12,628 nucleotides of DNA. It comes from Rubrobacteraceae bacterium. Its GTDB lineage: Bacteria > Actinomycetota > Rubrobacteria > Rubrobacterales > Rubrobacteraceae. The notes beneath the pieces were generated by a model. That model was not told where the DNA came from. It saw nothing but the letters and a program-made list of their open reading frames with translations, and did no database searches. The stretch is from assembly GCA_030447045.1 (NCBI GenBank), contig JAUJMB010000038.1:1-12628 (forward strand), read 5' to 3'. The stretch's first letter is position 1. Every line of letters begins with the position of its first letter. This document shows, one piece after another, positions 1 through 7,082 of the stretch. Both the position numbers and the translations under genes were made by a program.

Positions 1-247
1 ACGACGGGTCCTCCTGGTCCTCCTGTGTGGGCCCCTGCTCGCCCTGCGCGGCCTCCTCGTCGTTCGCCGGGGCTCTCTTCCGGGTTGCCTCCTCCCGGGC
101 GGTCTCCTCGGGGGCGCTCTGCTGATCGGACTCGGCCTGCGTCTGTCGGGACTCGGCCGGGTCGGATCTACCCGTGTCGCTTCCGCCGCAGGCCGCGGCG
201 ACGAGCATCGTCGCCAGGAGCGCTATCAAAGTCAGGGATCTCTTCAT
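1..247 (-). CDS. Acidic low-complexity lipoprotein (3' end outside window)
   Basis: 82 codons are visible from an ATG at 247, open at the left edge. The start is supported by a purine-rich SD (GAGAGGTG) a few bases upstream. The N-terminus is a lipoprotein signal: Met-Lys-Arg, a hydrophobic stretch of about 15 residues, then a lipobox ending Ala-Ala-Ala-Cys at Cys20, followed by Gly-Gly-Ser. The predicted mature part is almost entirely Glu, Gln, Asp, Ala, Arg and Ser with no hydrophobic core, so what is visible is probably a disordered tether. A folded domain could lie beyond the edge. The start codon lies two bases after the stop of the upstream DUF3179 gene, so the two are surely co-transcribed and probably translationally coupled. 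Function is unknown; outer-face attachment to the cytoplasmic membrane is inferred from the lipobox. Confidence 0.8.
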   Translation of the reverse strand, partial: MKRSLTLIALLATMLVAAACGGSDTGRSDPAESRQTQAESDQQSAPEETAREEATRKRAPANDEEAAQGEQGPTQEDQEDPS

Positions 248-249
248 CT

Positions 250-1455
250 TCACCTCTCGTTTTGGGGTTCGTAGACTCGCGTTTCGGGCCGGAAGGCCGC
301 CCAGGAGAACCAGAAGTGGTCTATGCTCACGACGGGCTCCAGCCTCCTCCCTTCCAGTTCCCCGGCGACGGCTCTTCCGAGGACGTTCCATTCGCTGCCG
401 GTCTCTTCGTCGAGTATGGTGCCTCCCTCGGAGTGGAACGCGAGCGTCCTTCCGTCGAGCCTTCTCGAGAAGACCCCCGCCGAGCCCACGTCGCGGCCCG
501 CCTCTACCGAGTCCCCGTCCAGGGCCGATGCGGTCCCCTTCTTCCAGAGAACGGCTATGGGCTCTCCGCCCACGGCGTCGTTTATGGTGGGTGTCTCCCG
601 AAGGACTTCGTAGGGGTAGGCCACGGGCTCCTCTGCGTCTACGGTGATCACGCGCGCCATCGGCGGGAGGTCGCCCGGCGTCTTTGGGCCCTCGTAGAGG
701 AACGGCGAGGAGTCCACGTCGTCGTAGCCGGCGTAAGGATTCTGGCCGTAGCTGCGGTTGTATCCCGTCTCGCGGGAGAGCACCTCTCCGCCCGGGTGGT
801 CGGAACGGAAATCTTCCCAGGAGACGATGGGGGCCGGGCGGGACTTCAGCCGGCGGCCGGTAAGCTCTCCGGCGATGGCGTCGCCCGTGGCCTGCTGCCA
901 CCAGCTCTCGGTCTGGCGGTCGTACATGATCAGGTTGGAGAAGCGTAGCCGCCCCGTGGTTCCGAAGGTCAGCTCCCGCGCGTCCACGGTCCTCTCGAAG
1001 GCAATGGCGGTGTTACACAGCGGGCAGAACGTCACGGCCACCGGGACCCCGCCCACCATATCGTTTACGATCTCGTGCCACATGACGATCTGGATCGGGT
1101 ACGCCCTGACCTCGTTCGCCACCCGGAGCAGGATCACCGGCTCCCGAGGCTCGAGCCAGGCGTCCGCCTCTCCGACCCCGACGAAGCGCGGCTCGTCGAT
1201 AGCGGGGATGCCGTCTTTGGGCGGCCCGCCGGAGAGTATCTCCTCGTAGGAGACGCCGTGCTTGGCGAAGTCGGTCTGGAACTCGTGCTCGGCCCCGGCA
1301 GGAGGAACGTCTTCGGGGGATGCCGCGGACGAGCCCCGCAGCTCCGTCCCGCCCGGCCCTCGAGAAGCCTCTTCCCCTCCGGGCGATCCGCAGGCAGCAA
1401 GCAGGAGGGCGACGAGTACGGCCGCGGCCCAACCGACTCTGAAGAACACCCTCAC
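250..1455 (-). CDS. DUF3179 domain-containing lipoprotein
   Basis: 401 residues from a GTG at 1455. The open frame continues to 1572, but the residues before this GTG do not look like a signal peptide. From the GTG there is a classic lipoprotein signal, a hydrophobic run ending Leu-Ala-Ala-Cys at Cys22, then a Gly/Ser/Glu-rich linker to about residue 60. The rest matches my memory of the DUF3179 family: a conserved MWHEIVND segment near 125-132 and a CPLCNT motif with Cys144 and Cys147, followed by a long beta-rich region. The CxxC and the nearby His look suited to metal or redox chemistry, but no activity is established for the family as far as I know. A -10 box (TACAAT) sits exactly six bases before the GTG, pointing to a leaderless transcript. 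The next gene starts two bases after the stop. Confidence 0.88.
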   Translation of the reverse strand: MRVFFRVGWAAAVLVALLLAACGSPGGEEASRGPGGTELRGSSAASPEDVPPAGAEHEFQTDFAKHGVSYEEILSGGPPKDGIPAIDEPRFVGVGEADAWLEPREPVILLRVANEVRAYPIQIVMWHEIVNDMVGGVPVAVTFCPLCNTAIAFERTVDARELTFGTTGRLRFSNLIMYDRQTESWWQQATGDAIAGELTGRRLKSRPAPIVSWEDFRSDHPGGEVLSRETGYNRSYGQNPYAGYDDVDSSPFLYEGPKTPGDLPPMARVITVDAEEPVAYPYEVLRETPTINDAVGGEPIAVLWKKGTASALDGDSVEAGRDVGSAGVFSRRLDGRTLAFHSEGGTILDEETGSEWNVLGRAVAGELEGRRLEPVVSIDHFWFSWAAFRPETRVYEPQNER

Positions 1456-1461
1456 GTCGAG

Positions 1462-1467
1462 ATTGTA
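1462..1467 (-). promoter_or_regulatory. -10 box of DUF3179 gene, apparent leaderless promoter
   Basis: Read on the minus strand, TACAAT is followed by six bases and then the GTG start at 1455. This places the expected transcription start at or next to the first base of the start codon. The only purine-rich stretch (AAGGG) is about 13 bases from the GTG, too far for a normal SD. No convincing -35 hexamer is visible. The spacing matches that seen at the LysR gene in this window. Confidence 0.55.
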
Positions 1468-1541
1468 CCCTTGACGCGTGGGGGCGCAGGTACGGTGCGA
1501 CGAAGGCCTGCTTCGCTTCGCCGACTTCGCCCAGGGAAGGC

Positions 1542-1562
1542 TTGCGAGGCCCATGCTCGCAA
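1542..1562 (-). terminator. Hairpin after the beta-propeller gene, possible terminator
   Basis: A perfect 7-bp stem (TTGCGAG / CTCGCAA) with a 7-base loop lies about 85 bases past the stop of the beta-propeller lipoprotein gene and upstream of the DUF3179 promoter. A second 5-bp stem (CGAAG / CTTCG) occurs at 1501-1515. Neither has a U-tract, so intrinsic termination is uncertain. The position between a stop codon and a separate promoter fits a transcript boundary. The rest of the 192-base gap 1456-1647 shows nothing else I can name. Confidence 0.3.
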
Positions 1563-1647
1563 ACCGCGCCACGCCGAAACCGGGCTCACGACACGCTCCA
1601 GGGGAAGCACCCGAGACGCCGATGCCTTCACCGATGCCGGGCCAGAC

Positions 1648-2739
1648 TCACCGGGGATCGAGGATCTGCAGTTGCCCCTCCGCCTTGCCCGTGACGAAGA
1701 CGCGTCCGCTGGCCGGGTCCACGGCCACGGTGTTCGCCTGACGGACGGTGGGGTAGCGGGCGATCTCGCGGAGCGCATCACCCTCCAGGGCGAACTGGAC
1801 CAGCTGTTGCCTGGCGGTGAGCGTGACCCACAGGTGGTCGCGCCGGGGGTCTACGGCTATCCCGTAGGGCGAGCCGGGTAGGGATATGCGATCGAGCCGC
1901 TTTGGCTCCGGGCGAGCGCCGTAGACGAACACGGCGTCCCCGCGCGTGTCCGTCACGTAGAAGCGGTCCCCGGGGCCAGCCCTGACGTGCGTCGGTCCCT
2001 CGCCGGCGTCTACGCGGCCCAGGGAGTCCAGGGTCTCCGCCTCGAAGACCTCCAGGGTGAGGCCCTGGACTCCTATGATGCCGACCAGACCGCTCTCCGT
2101 TACCGCAACACCGCCGGGCTTGAGGTCGGTCTCTACCGTCTCCACCTCGCGGCCGTCCTCGACGATAGACGCGGTGCTCGCCTTCTCGTTGACCACAAAG
2201 ATTCTGCCACCCGGGGCCGCTGCGGCGGCGTGTGGGAAGTCTTCCACCGGCGTCTCATCCAAGATCTCCCCGTCCGGCAGGCCAACCTGGACGAGGGAAT
2301 CGGAGCCTTCCGCCGGCACGAGTACCGGGCCACCGGGTGCGGCGAGGTCGAGGTGCCGGGCGGATTCCGGCAGCTTCACCCTTTGCGAGACCTCCCCGCT
2401 CTCGCCGTCGACCAGCGCGAGCTCGTTGGGGTTGCGCAGGGCCACCGCTACCAGCCCCGTCTCGGGGTCGGCCGCCACCCCCTCCGGCGCGGGGCCGACC
2501 TCGACGACCCTGCCGGCGGGCTCCTCCTCCAGCGGCGGCGCCTCGGCGGGCTCAGGAGCGGGGGGCGGCTTTTTCTGTGCGGCCTCCTCCTCGGGGCCGC
2601 AGCCCGCGATCACGAGCAGGAGAGCCGCGAGCGAAATCAGGGCGAACCAGCGCCGAAGCGGGCCGTCCGTCGCCGCGTCTCCCCGTCGTGCCCCCGGACC
2701 AGACCGCCCGCGGATGTGCCCGAAGGCGCAGCCCCTCAT
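1648..2739 (-). CDS. YncE/YVTN-like beta-propeller lipoprotein
   Basis: 363 residues from an ATG at 2739, the only usable start upstream of the signal peptide; its SD is weak. The N-region is unusually long (about 30 residues with several Arg). A hydrophobic segment (32-45) and a lipobox ending Ile-Ala-Gly-Cys at Cys47 follow. A Pro/Glu/Ala-rich linker covers 50-75. The rest is repeated four-stranded blades of the kind found in YncE/YVTN and NHL-like seven-bladed propellers, with recurring P-x-G-[VI]-A-[VA]-D-P turns near 85-92, 290-298 and 336-342. Such proteins are exported binding or scaffold proteins; the ligand cannot be told. It starts 29 bases after the membrane protein gene and is probably in the same operon. 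Confidence 0.85.
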   Translation of the reverse strand: MRGCAFGHIRGRSGPGARRGDAATDGPLRRWFALISLAALLLVIAGCGPEEEAAQKKPPPAPEPAEAPPLEEEPAGRVVEVGPAPEGVAADPETGLVAVALRNPNELALVDGESGEVSQRVKLPESARHLDLAAPGGPVLVPAEGSDSLVQVGLPDGEILDETPVEDFPHAAAAAPGGRIFVVNEKASTASIVEDGREVETVETDLKPGGVAVTESGLVGIIGVQGLTLEVFEAETLDSLGRVDAGEGPTHVRAGPGDRFYVTDTRGDAVFVYGARPEPKRLDRISLPGSPYGIAVDPRRDHLWVTLTARQQLVQFALEGDALREIARYPTVRQANTVAVDPASGRVFVTGKAEGQLQILDPR

Positions 2740-2768
2740 CCGTCGAGACTGCTCTCGATAGTGGCCCC

Positions 2769-3260
2769 TCAAATCAGAAACGGGGTCAGCGCCAGGAACA
2801 TGACGGTCCCGACCGCGACGCCGGTCAGCAGTTGCACGGCCGCGCCGGTAGCACCGCCCGCGAACCGCCCGGCAAGGTCTCCCTCGGGCCGGGAGGTGGC
2901 CGCGTCCACCGTCACCAGCACGATGAGCAGGACCTCGATGGCCTTGTCGATGTGGCCCACGGCGTCGAGCACCCCCACGTAGAAATACGAAACGATGGAG
3001 GCGACGGCTATCGAGATCAGCGCCACCCGCACGAAGGAGCGAACCCGCGCCAGCGGTGAGAGGAGCAGGAAGGCGGCAAGGGTCGCGTAGGCGAGTACGT
3101 TTCCGACGAAAAGCAACTGGTAGATCGGCAACATCTTCCCGTTTCCGAGGAAGCCTTCGATGAGAAACAGGTAGAGGTGGATGCCGGCCGTGCCCAGGGC
3201 GAGGAGCGCTATCCCGATCCGAACGGGCGGGATGCTTGCATGAGTCTCGGTCCTGGCCAT
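2769..3260 (-). CDS. Five-span integral membrane protein, unknown function
   Basis: 163 residues. Adjacent GTG (3263) and ATG (3260) codons are both in frame. I chose the ATG because a strong GGAGG lies six bases before it, and only three before the GTG. Hydrophobic segments are visible at about 11-31, 40-65, 71-95, 103-119 and 134-162, separated by short charged loops (Arg-Val-Arg-Ser near 70, Arg-Pro-Glu-Gly-Asp near 125). There are no cysteines and no catalytic motif I recognise. The first spans contain Gly-Ile-His and Tyr/Phe-rich faces, as in small DoxX-like or DUF-type membrane proteins. It leads the lipoprotein block and may be the membrane partner of the beta-propeller lipoprotein, which is inference from adjacency only. 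Confidence 0.8.
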   Translation of the reverse strand: MARTETHASIPPVRIGIALLALGTAGIHLYLFLIEGFLGNGKMLPIYQLLFVGNVLAYATLAAFLLLSPLARVRSFVRVALISIAVASIVSYFYVGVLDAVGHIDKAIEVLLIVLVTVDAATSRPEGDLAGRFAGGATGAAVQLLTGVAVGTVMFLALTPFLI

Positions 3261-3363
3261 CACTATCCTCCGTGTAGGTCGGCGCGAAGCGCGTACCCCG
3301 CCCCGCCCTCATCCTGTAATACGGATACTATCTTGCTATGCGCCCCGAATCGTTACGCCCGCA

Positions 3364-4524
3364 TTAAATGTCGCGCGAGTCGTTGCCCGCGGAGCGTATC
3401 CCGTGAACGATGCGCTTCTCCCTGAGGAGCTTCTCGGCCTCGGCAAAGTAGTCGCGCACGTCTCCCTGGCTCCCGATCCAGGCGATGTACCGCTCGATTC
3501 CTCGCATAAGGTCCACACCCGGCTCGTAACCGGCCTCGCGGATGCGGGAGATGTCCGAGGTCAGGTGGCGCATCTCGCCCGGCCTGAACTCGCCCCTGGC
3601 TAGCGGCTCTATCCGCACGTCGAGGGCTTCGGAGACCATCCGGGCGACCTCGCGGATCGTCGTGGCCCGGCCGCTGCCGACGTTGACCGGCAGCCCGTCG
3701 AGCGCGTCGCTCTCGGCGGCGAGCAGGTTGGCCCGGGCGACGTCGCCCACAAAGCAGAGGTCGCGGGTCTGCTCGCCGTCCTCGTAGAGCACGGGCGGCT
3801 GGCCGTTCAGGAGGCGCGTCGCGAAGATCGCGATCACCCCCGTGTAGGGGTTGAAGACGGACTGGCGCGGCCCGTAGGTGCAGGAGTAGCGCAGCGCCAC
3901 GGTGGGGATCCCGGTCTGCCGCCCCCAGGCGAGGGCCAGCCGCTCCTGGTCGGACTTGGTGATCGCGTACACCGTCTCGCCGCCCATCGGGGCCTCCTCC
4001 GGCGTGGGGACCGGCTCGGAAGGCTCCCCGCACACGGGGCAGCGGACGGCGTAGTCTCCCCCCGCGAGCCTATCCGCGGGGCGCGCTTCGGGAAAGACGA
4101 GCCCGTGCTGCGGGCACTCCGCAGCACCCTCGCGGTAGACGGCCTGCGAGGAGGCGACCACGACCTTCCCGACCGGCAGGTTCTCGTCGCGGATGGTCTC
4201 GAGCATCTGGGCGGTGCCGAAGCTGTTGACCTCGACGTATTTGGCCATCTCCGGCATGTAGCCGCCGTAGGCCGCCTGGTGGAAGACGACGTCCACGCCT
4301 TCGAGCGCCGACCTGACGGCCCCCCGGTCCCGGATATCGGCGCGGAGAAACTCGGCCTCTTGTGGTATCCAGGGCGGCCTGCCGTTGCGGTGGGTGTTGG
4401 GCTCGAGGTTGTCGAGGATGCGGACCCTGTAGCCTTGAGCCAGAAGAAGGTCGGAGAGGTGCGAGCCGATCAGGCCCGCCCCGCCCGTCACAAGGGCGCG
4501 CCGGGCGCCCGCCTGCCGCGTCAT
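3364..4524 (-). CDS. NAD-dependent nucleotide-sugar epimerase/dehydratase (extended SDR)
   Basis: 386 residues from an ATG at 4524; no longer in-frame start exists and no clear SD is seen. The Rossmann NAD-binding motif TGGAGLIG is at 13-20, the catalytic Ser is in VASSQ (about 124-125), and the Tyr186-x3-Lys190 pair is in YAITK. C-terminal substrate-binding features include NVGSG at 281-285. These make it an extended short-chain dehydrogenase of the UDP-glucose 4-epimerase / dTDP-rhamnose 4-epimerase type; the exact sugar cannot be told. Between the Ser and the Tyr lies an insert of about 35 residues with Cys137-x2-His140 and Cys162-x2-Cys165, probably a small zinc knuckle. I recall similar CPxC inserts in some relatives. 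It is the last gene of the glycosyltransferase-containing block and would supply an activated sugar in the cytoplasm. Confidence 0.9.
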   Translation of the reverse strand: MTRQAGARRALVTGGAGLIGSHLSDLLLAQGYRVRILDNLEPNTHRNGRPPWIPQEAEFLRADIRDRGAVRSALEGVDVVFHQAAYGGYMPEMAKYVEVNSFGTAQMLETIRDENLPVGKVVVASSQAVYREGAAECPQHGLVFPEARPADRLAGGDYAVRCPVCGEPSEPVPTPEEAPMGGETVYAITKSDQERLALAWGRQTGIPTVALRYSCTYGPRQSVFNPYTGVIAIFATRLLNGQPPVLYEDGEQTRDLCFVGDVARANLLAAESDALDGLPVNVGSGRATTIREVARMVSEALDVRIEPLARGEFRPGEMRHLTSDISRIREAGYEPGVDLMRGIERYIAWIGSQGDVRDYFAEAEKLLREKRIVHGIRSAGNDSRDI

Positions 4525-4602
4525 CGTCGGTCGCCGGAACGACGTACGGCCATAGCGGAGGTCTGTTGTCTGTTCGGGTGAGGCAAAACCGCTCCTCTCT
4601 CG

Positions 4603-4764
4603 TTAGCGTCTCTCGCCTTCCGGTTCTCGCGCTCCGTCGTCCCCGCTAGACGGGCGGGTGCCCGCGGCCGAACGGTCGACCGTCACGACGACGATGAGCG
4701 TGAAGGCGACCGCGGCGACTACCCCGCCCAGCAGGACCAGCAGGGCCACTATTTCGGGTGACAA
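4603..4764 (-). CDS. Small single-span membrane protein (53 aa, TTG start)
   Basis: A short frame easily missed because it begins with TTG. A very strong SD (GGAGGGAGG) ends five bases before the TTG at 4764, and the frame closes with TAA at 4603-4605. The protein opens Met-Ser-Pro-Glu, has one long hydrophobic helix at about 5-29 rich in Val, Leu and Ala with a central Gly-Gly, and ends in a charged, disordered tail of Arg, Glu, Gly and Asp. The predicted topology is N-out with a short cytoplasmic tail, but the positive-inside signal is modest. It begins 37 bases after the DoxX-like gene and is probably a co-expressed partner or stabilising subunit of it. No family is recognised. Confidence 0.65.
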   Translation of the reverse strand: MSPEIVALLVLLGGVVAAVAFTLIVVVTVDRSAAGTRPSSGDDGAREPEGERR

Positions 4765-4801
4765 CTCGACCTCCCTCCAAGGGCTACCCGGTAGTCGACG
4801 C

Positions 4802-5482
4802 TCAGGTGAACAGCAGCAGCAGGCGTCCCACGCGGCTCCCGCGCTCGCTCATCGCCCTGAACCGGGGGCGCAGCAGCCGGTCCAGCCCGAAGTAGCGTCC
4901 CGGGGCGATCCCGAACATGGCGACCGAGAGCAGCACCATGAGTATGTAGCTCCACTCCCACTCGTTCGGGGTGTGGGCGAGACCGATCATGAGCTGCATG
5001 GACATGCCGATCGCCGCCAGGGCCCCCAGGCGGCTGAAGAAGCCCAGGCACATGCTCAGGAAGATCCAGGCCTCGGTGCCCCAGATGATGTACCCGAACC
5101 ACTGTATGTTGGGCCGCACGACGTTCTCGATAAACGCCGCGTTCGCCTGCGTCGCCCACCCTATCGGGACGCTTATCTCCGAACCGGGCCTCGACTCCAG
5201 GACGTTTGCCTTGAGCAACGTGTTCGACGCGTCCGCCTCCTCGACCGAATGGTCGAGGAAGAAGCACAGCCCGCCGCGCGCGAAGTCGTCCCGGCACCCG
5301 AAGTCCGGCGGCAGCTTCCACCACAGCTGCGTGAAGAAGAGGTACCCCAGCCCGATGCTCGCCAGCGCGATGGTGAACAAGATGAGGCCCCGTTCCAGAC
5401 GCGACGACGCGTAGATGCCCTCCCTCGGTTCTTGTCTCTCTACAGAGCTTTCCTGCCTCTCTACGGAGCTCGTCTCGGCCAC
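4802..5482 (-). CDS. DoxX/DoxD-like four-span membrane protein
   Basis: 226 residues from a GTG at 5482, preceded by AGGGAG seven bases upstream. Residues 1-29 are hydrophilic and contain two copies of SSVERQE. Predicted spans are at 31-52, 127-148, 151-169 and 177-195. Between spans 1 and 2 is a loop of about 75 residues with Cys63 and Cys73, which could form a disulfide if it faces outward. The helix pattern and segments such as GLAHTPNEWEWSYI followed by FGIAPGRYFGLD resemble the DoxX/DoxD group, which includes the membrane subunit of thiosulfate:quinone oxidoreductase. I assign only to the superfamily; substrate and redox role are unproven. It lies 113 bases after the DUF2064 gene; that gap shows no promoter I would trust. 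Confidence 0.75.
   Translation of the reverse strand: MAETSSVERQESSVERQEPREGIYASSRLERGLILFTIALASIGLGYLFFTQLWWKLPPDFGCRDDFARGGLCFFLDHSVEEADASNTLLKANVLESRPGSEISVPIGWATQANAAFIENVVRPNIQWFGYIIWGTEAWIFLSMCLGFFSRLGALAAIGMSMQLMIGLAHTPNEWEWSYILMVLLSVAMFGIAPGRYFGLDRLLRPRFRAMSERGSRVGRLLLLFT
5429..5470 (-). repeat. Tandem 21-bp in-frame duplication in the DoxX-like gene
   Basis: Two adjacent 21-base units at 5470-5450 and 5449-5429 each encode SSVERQE. They differ at three bases, all in third codon positions (TCC/TCT, AGG/AGA, CAG/CAA), so the peptide repeat is exact while the DNA has drifted. It lies in the hydrophilic N-terminal tail before the first membrane span. Confidence 0.9.
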
Positions 5483-5595
5483 CTCAGTGCTCCCTTCGAC
5501 GGGTGTTACGGTCGGGCCGTTGCGCCGGCGCGATCGTGGTTCCGGGATCCCTCGCTTCTCGGCCAGACGCTACCGCCCTCCGGCCCCGAAAGACC

Positions 5596-6306
5596 TCAAC
5601 GGCGGCCCCCGCCGGCCGCGAGGTCGTCTTCGCCGGCCTGTTGGGCATCCTGGCCCATGAGCCCGAGCGATTCGAGGGCGTCGCGGGTCGCCCGGAGGTC
5701 GTCGCGTTCGAGGGCCAGCGGCCGCAGGTGCTGGAGGTCTTCCTCCACGTCGACGTCGAAGGTGGGTTCCAGCAGGCCCACGGAGAGGCCCGAGAGCCGG
5801 GCCCTGGCCGTGATGCCGTCGAGCTCCGTCCCCACGCTCATCGGCACGCCCTCCAGCACGTCGTGGTAGCCGCGCATCCCGATCAGGTAGTAGCCCCCAT
5901 CAAAGGTCGGCCCGAAGACGAGGTCGTCGCCGTCGAGGCGGCGGAAGGCCTCCTCCACGACCCCGACGCCCAGGTGCGGCGAGTCCGAGGCGATCAGGAC
6001 GGTCCGCCCCTCCCCGCGGCCCTCCGCCCCCCGAAACAGCTCGCTCTGGCGCTCCGTCAGGTCGCCGTCTCCCTGGAAGATGACCCGCCCGGTCTCGCCG
6101 GTGATCTCGGCTATCTCCGGCCACGCATCTGGCGGCGTGACGTACCAGCCGCAGGGGAAAGGGGAACCGGAGAAGCGCGCGGCCAGATCCCGCAGAAAAG
6201 CCCGGTAGAGCGAGATCGCCCGCTCGTGGCCGATGCCCCGGCCGAGCCGCGTCTTGGCGAACCCGACCCTGGGCGCCCGCGCTATCACGTACAGCGCGTC
6301 GCTCAC
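5596..6306 (-). CDS. TIGR04282/DUF2064 family glycosyl/nucleotidyltransferase-like protein
   Basis: 236 residues from a GTG at 6306 that shares four bases (GTGA) with the stop of the upstream glycosyltransferase gene. The frame runs further upstream but only through the overlapping gene. Family signatures are APRVGFAKTRL at 11-21, DSPHL at 108-112, GPTFDGGYYLIG at 132-143 and DVDVEEDL at 184-191. These resemble the CofC/MobA-like nucleotide-diphospho-sugar transferase fold; members often sit beside a family-2 glycosyltransferase and are annotated TIGR04282. The cytosolic role is presumed to be transfer or activation of a sugar or related phosphate; biochemistry is unknown. The last 20 or so residues are Gln/Asp/Gly-rich and probably disordered. 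Confidence 0.87.
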   Translation of the reverse strand: MSDALYVIARAPRVGFAKTRLGRGIGHERAISLYRAFLRDLAARFSGSPFPCGWYVTPPDAWPEIAEITGETGRVIFQGDGDLTERQSELFRGAEGRGEGRTVLIASDSPHLGVGVVEEAFRRLDGDDLVFGPTFDGGYYLIGMRGYHDVLEGVPMSVGTELDGITARARLSGLSVGLLEPTFDVDVEEDLQHLRPLALERDDLRATRDALESLGLMGQDAQQAGEDDLAAGGGRR

Positions 6307-7082
6307 GGCCTCGCCCGCACCCTGGCCGTCTTGCGGGGCTCCCAGCGGGAGTAGCGGAGCACCGTCGAGATGATGCGCCAGCCGACCTTGAGGCTCCCAA
6401 CCAGCGTGTCGCCGACCTTCGAGACCCCGAGCCTCCGGTGGTACCGCACCGGCACCTCGCGGTAGCGGTAGCCCGCCCTGGCGCTCTTCACGATCATCTC
6501 GGAAGGCCAGCCGTAGGTCATCTCCCGCATCTCCAGCGCCAGCAGGTCTTCCCGGCGTATCGCCCGGAACGGCCCCACGTCGCTCACCTTTACCCCGTAG
6601 AGGGCGCGCATCAGGGCGGCGGCCAGTTGGTTGCCGAAAACCTGCTGCGGGGTCATCGAGCCCCGCGCCCGCGTGCCCAGGGCACGGGACCCCACCACCA
6701 GGTCGGCCTCTCCGCCAAGTAGTGGCCCCAGCACCCGCGGGAGGTCGTCCGGGTCGTCGGCGGCGTCCCCGTCTAGAAGCACGATCACCTCGGCGTCCTC
6801 GGCCGCGAGGACCCCGGCAAGACACGCGTACCCGTAGCCGCGCCGCTCCTCGCGCACGACCCTCGCCCCGGCCCGGCGGGCGGCCTCCCCGGTCCCATCG
6901 GTCGAGCCGTTGTCCACGACGACGATCTCGCCCGTGGCCAGGAGTGGCTGCCCGCGCAGGCCCTCGACCACCCGCGCTATGGAGAGCGCCTCGTCGAGGG
7001 CGGGTATGACGGCGGCGACGCGCGGTCCGGGACGTTGCCGCGAACCCGCGTGGCCCCCCGCGTGGTGGTCGGCGAGCGTCAC
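6303..7082 (-). CDS. Family-2 glycosyltransferase (dolichol-phosphate-mannose-synthase-like)
   Basis: 259 residues from a GTG at 7082 that overlaps the radical SAM stop by four bases (GTGA); the longer open frame is only read-through of that gene. GT2 motifs are in order: VIPALDE at 25-31, VDNGSTDGT at 56-64 (nucleotide binding), the metal-binding DGD at 104-106, and an acceptor-side GWPSEM near 191-196 with its Glu195. YHRRLGVSK follows at 214-222. No transmembrane helix follows the catalytic domain, so it is a soluble or peripheral enzyme. The pattern fits polyprenyl-phosphate sugar transferases. It is coupled on both sides, to the SPASM protein and to DUF2064, so the three products are likely made in equal amounts. 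Confidence 0.9.
   Translation of the reverse strand: MTLADHHAGGHAGSRQRPGPRVAAVIPALDEALSIARVVEGLRGQPLLATGEIVVVDNGSTDGTGEAARRAGARVVREERRGYGYACLAGVLAAEDAEVIVLLDGDAADDPDDLPRVLGPLLGGEADLVVGSRALGTRARGSMTPQQVFGNQLAAALMRALYGVKVSDVGPFRAIRREDLLALEMREMTYGWPSEMIVKSARAGYRYREVPVRYHRRLGVSKVGDTLVGSLKVGWRIISTVLRYSRWEPRKTARVRARP

Noticed and set aside
25..948. Plus-strand open frame of 307 codons across the first two genes
   Set aside because: It overlaps the DUF3179 and lipoprotein genes antisense, has low-complexity composition, and no start signal.
3264..3363. Promoter with TAGTAT in the AT-rich gap before the five-span membrane protein gene
   Set aside because: The hexamer is plausible but I found no -35 or extended -10 partner, so it was not listed as a feature.
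4525..4560. Ten-codon leader frame whose stop overlaps the epimerase ATG
   Set aside because: No SD and too short to distinguish from chance.
5505..5560. Perfect palindrome GCGCCGGCGC in the gap before the DoxX-like gene
   Set aside because: Expected by chance in DNA this GC-rich and not flanked by terminator or operator features.
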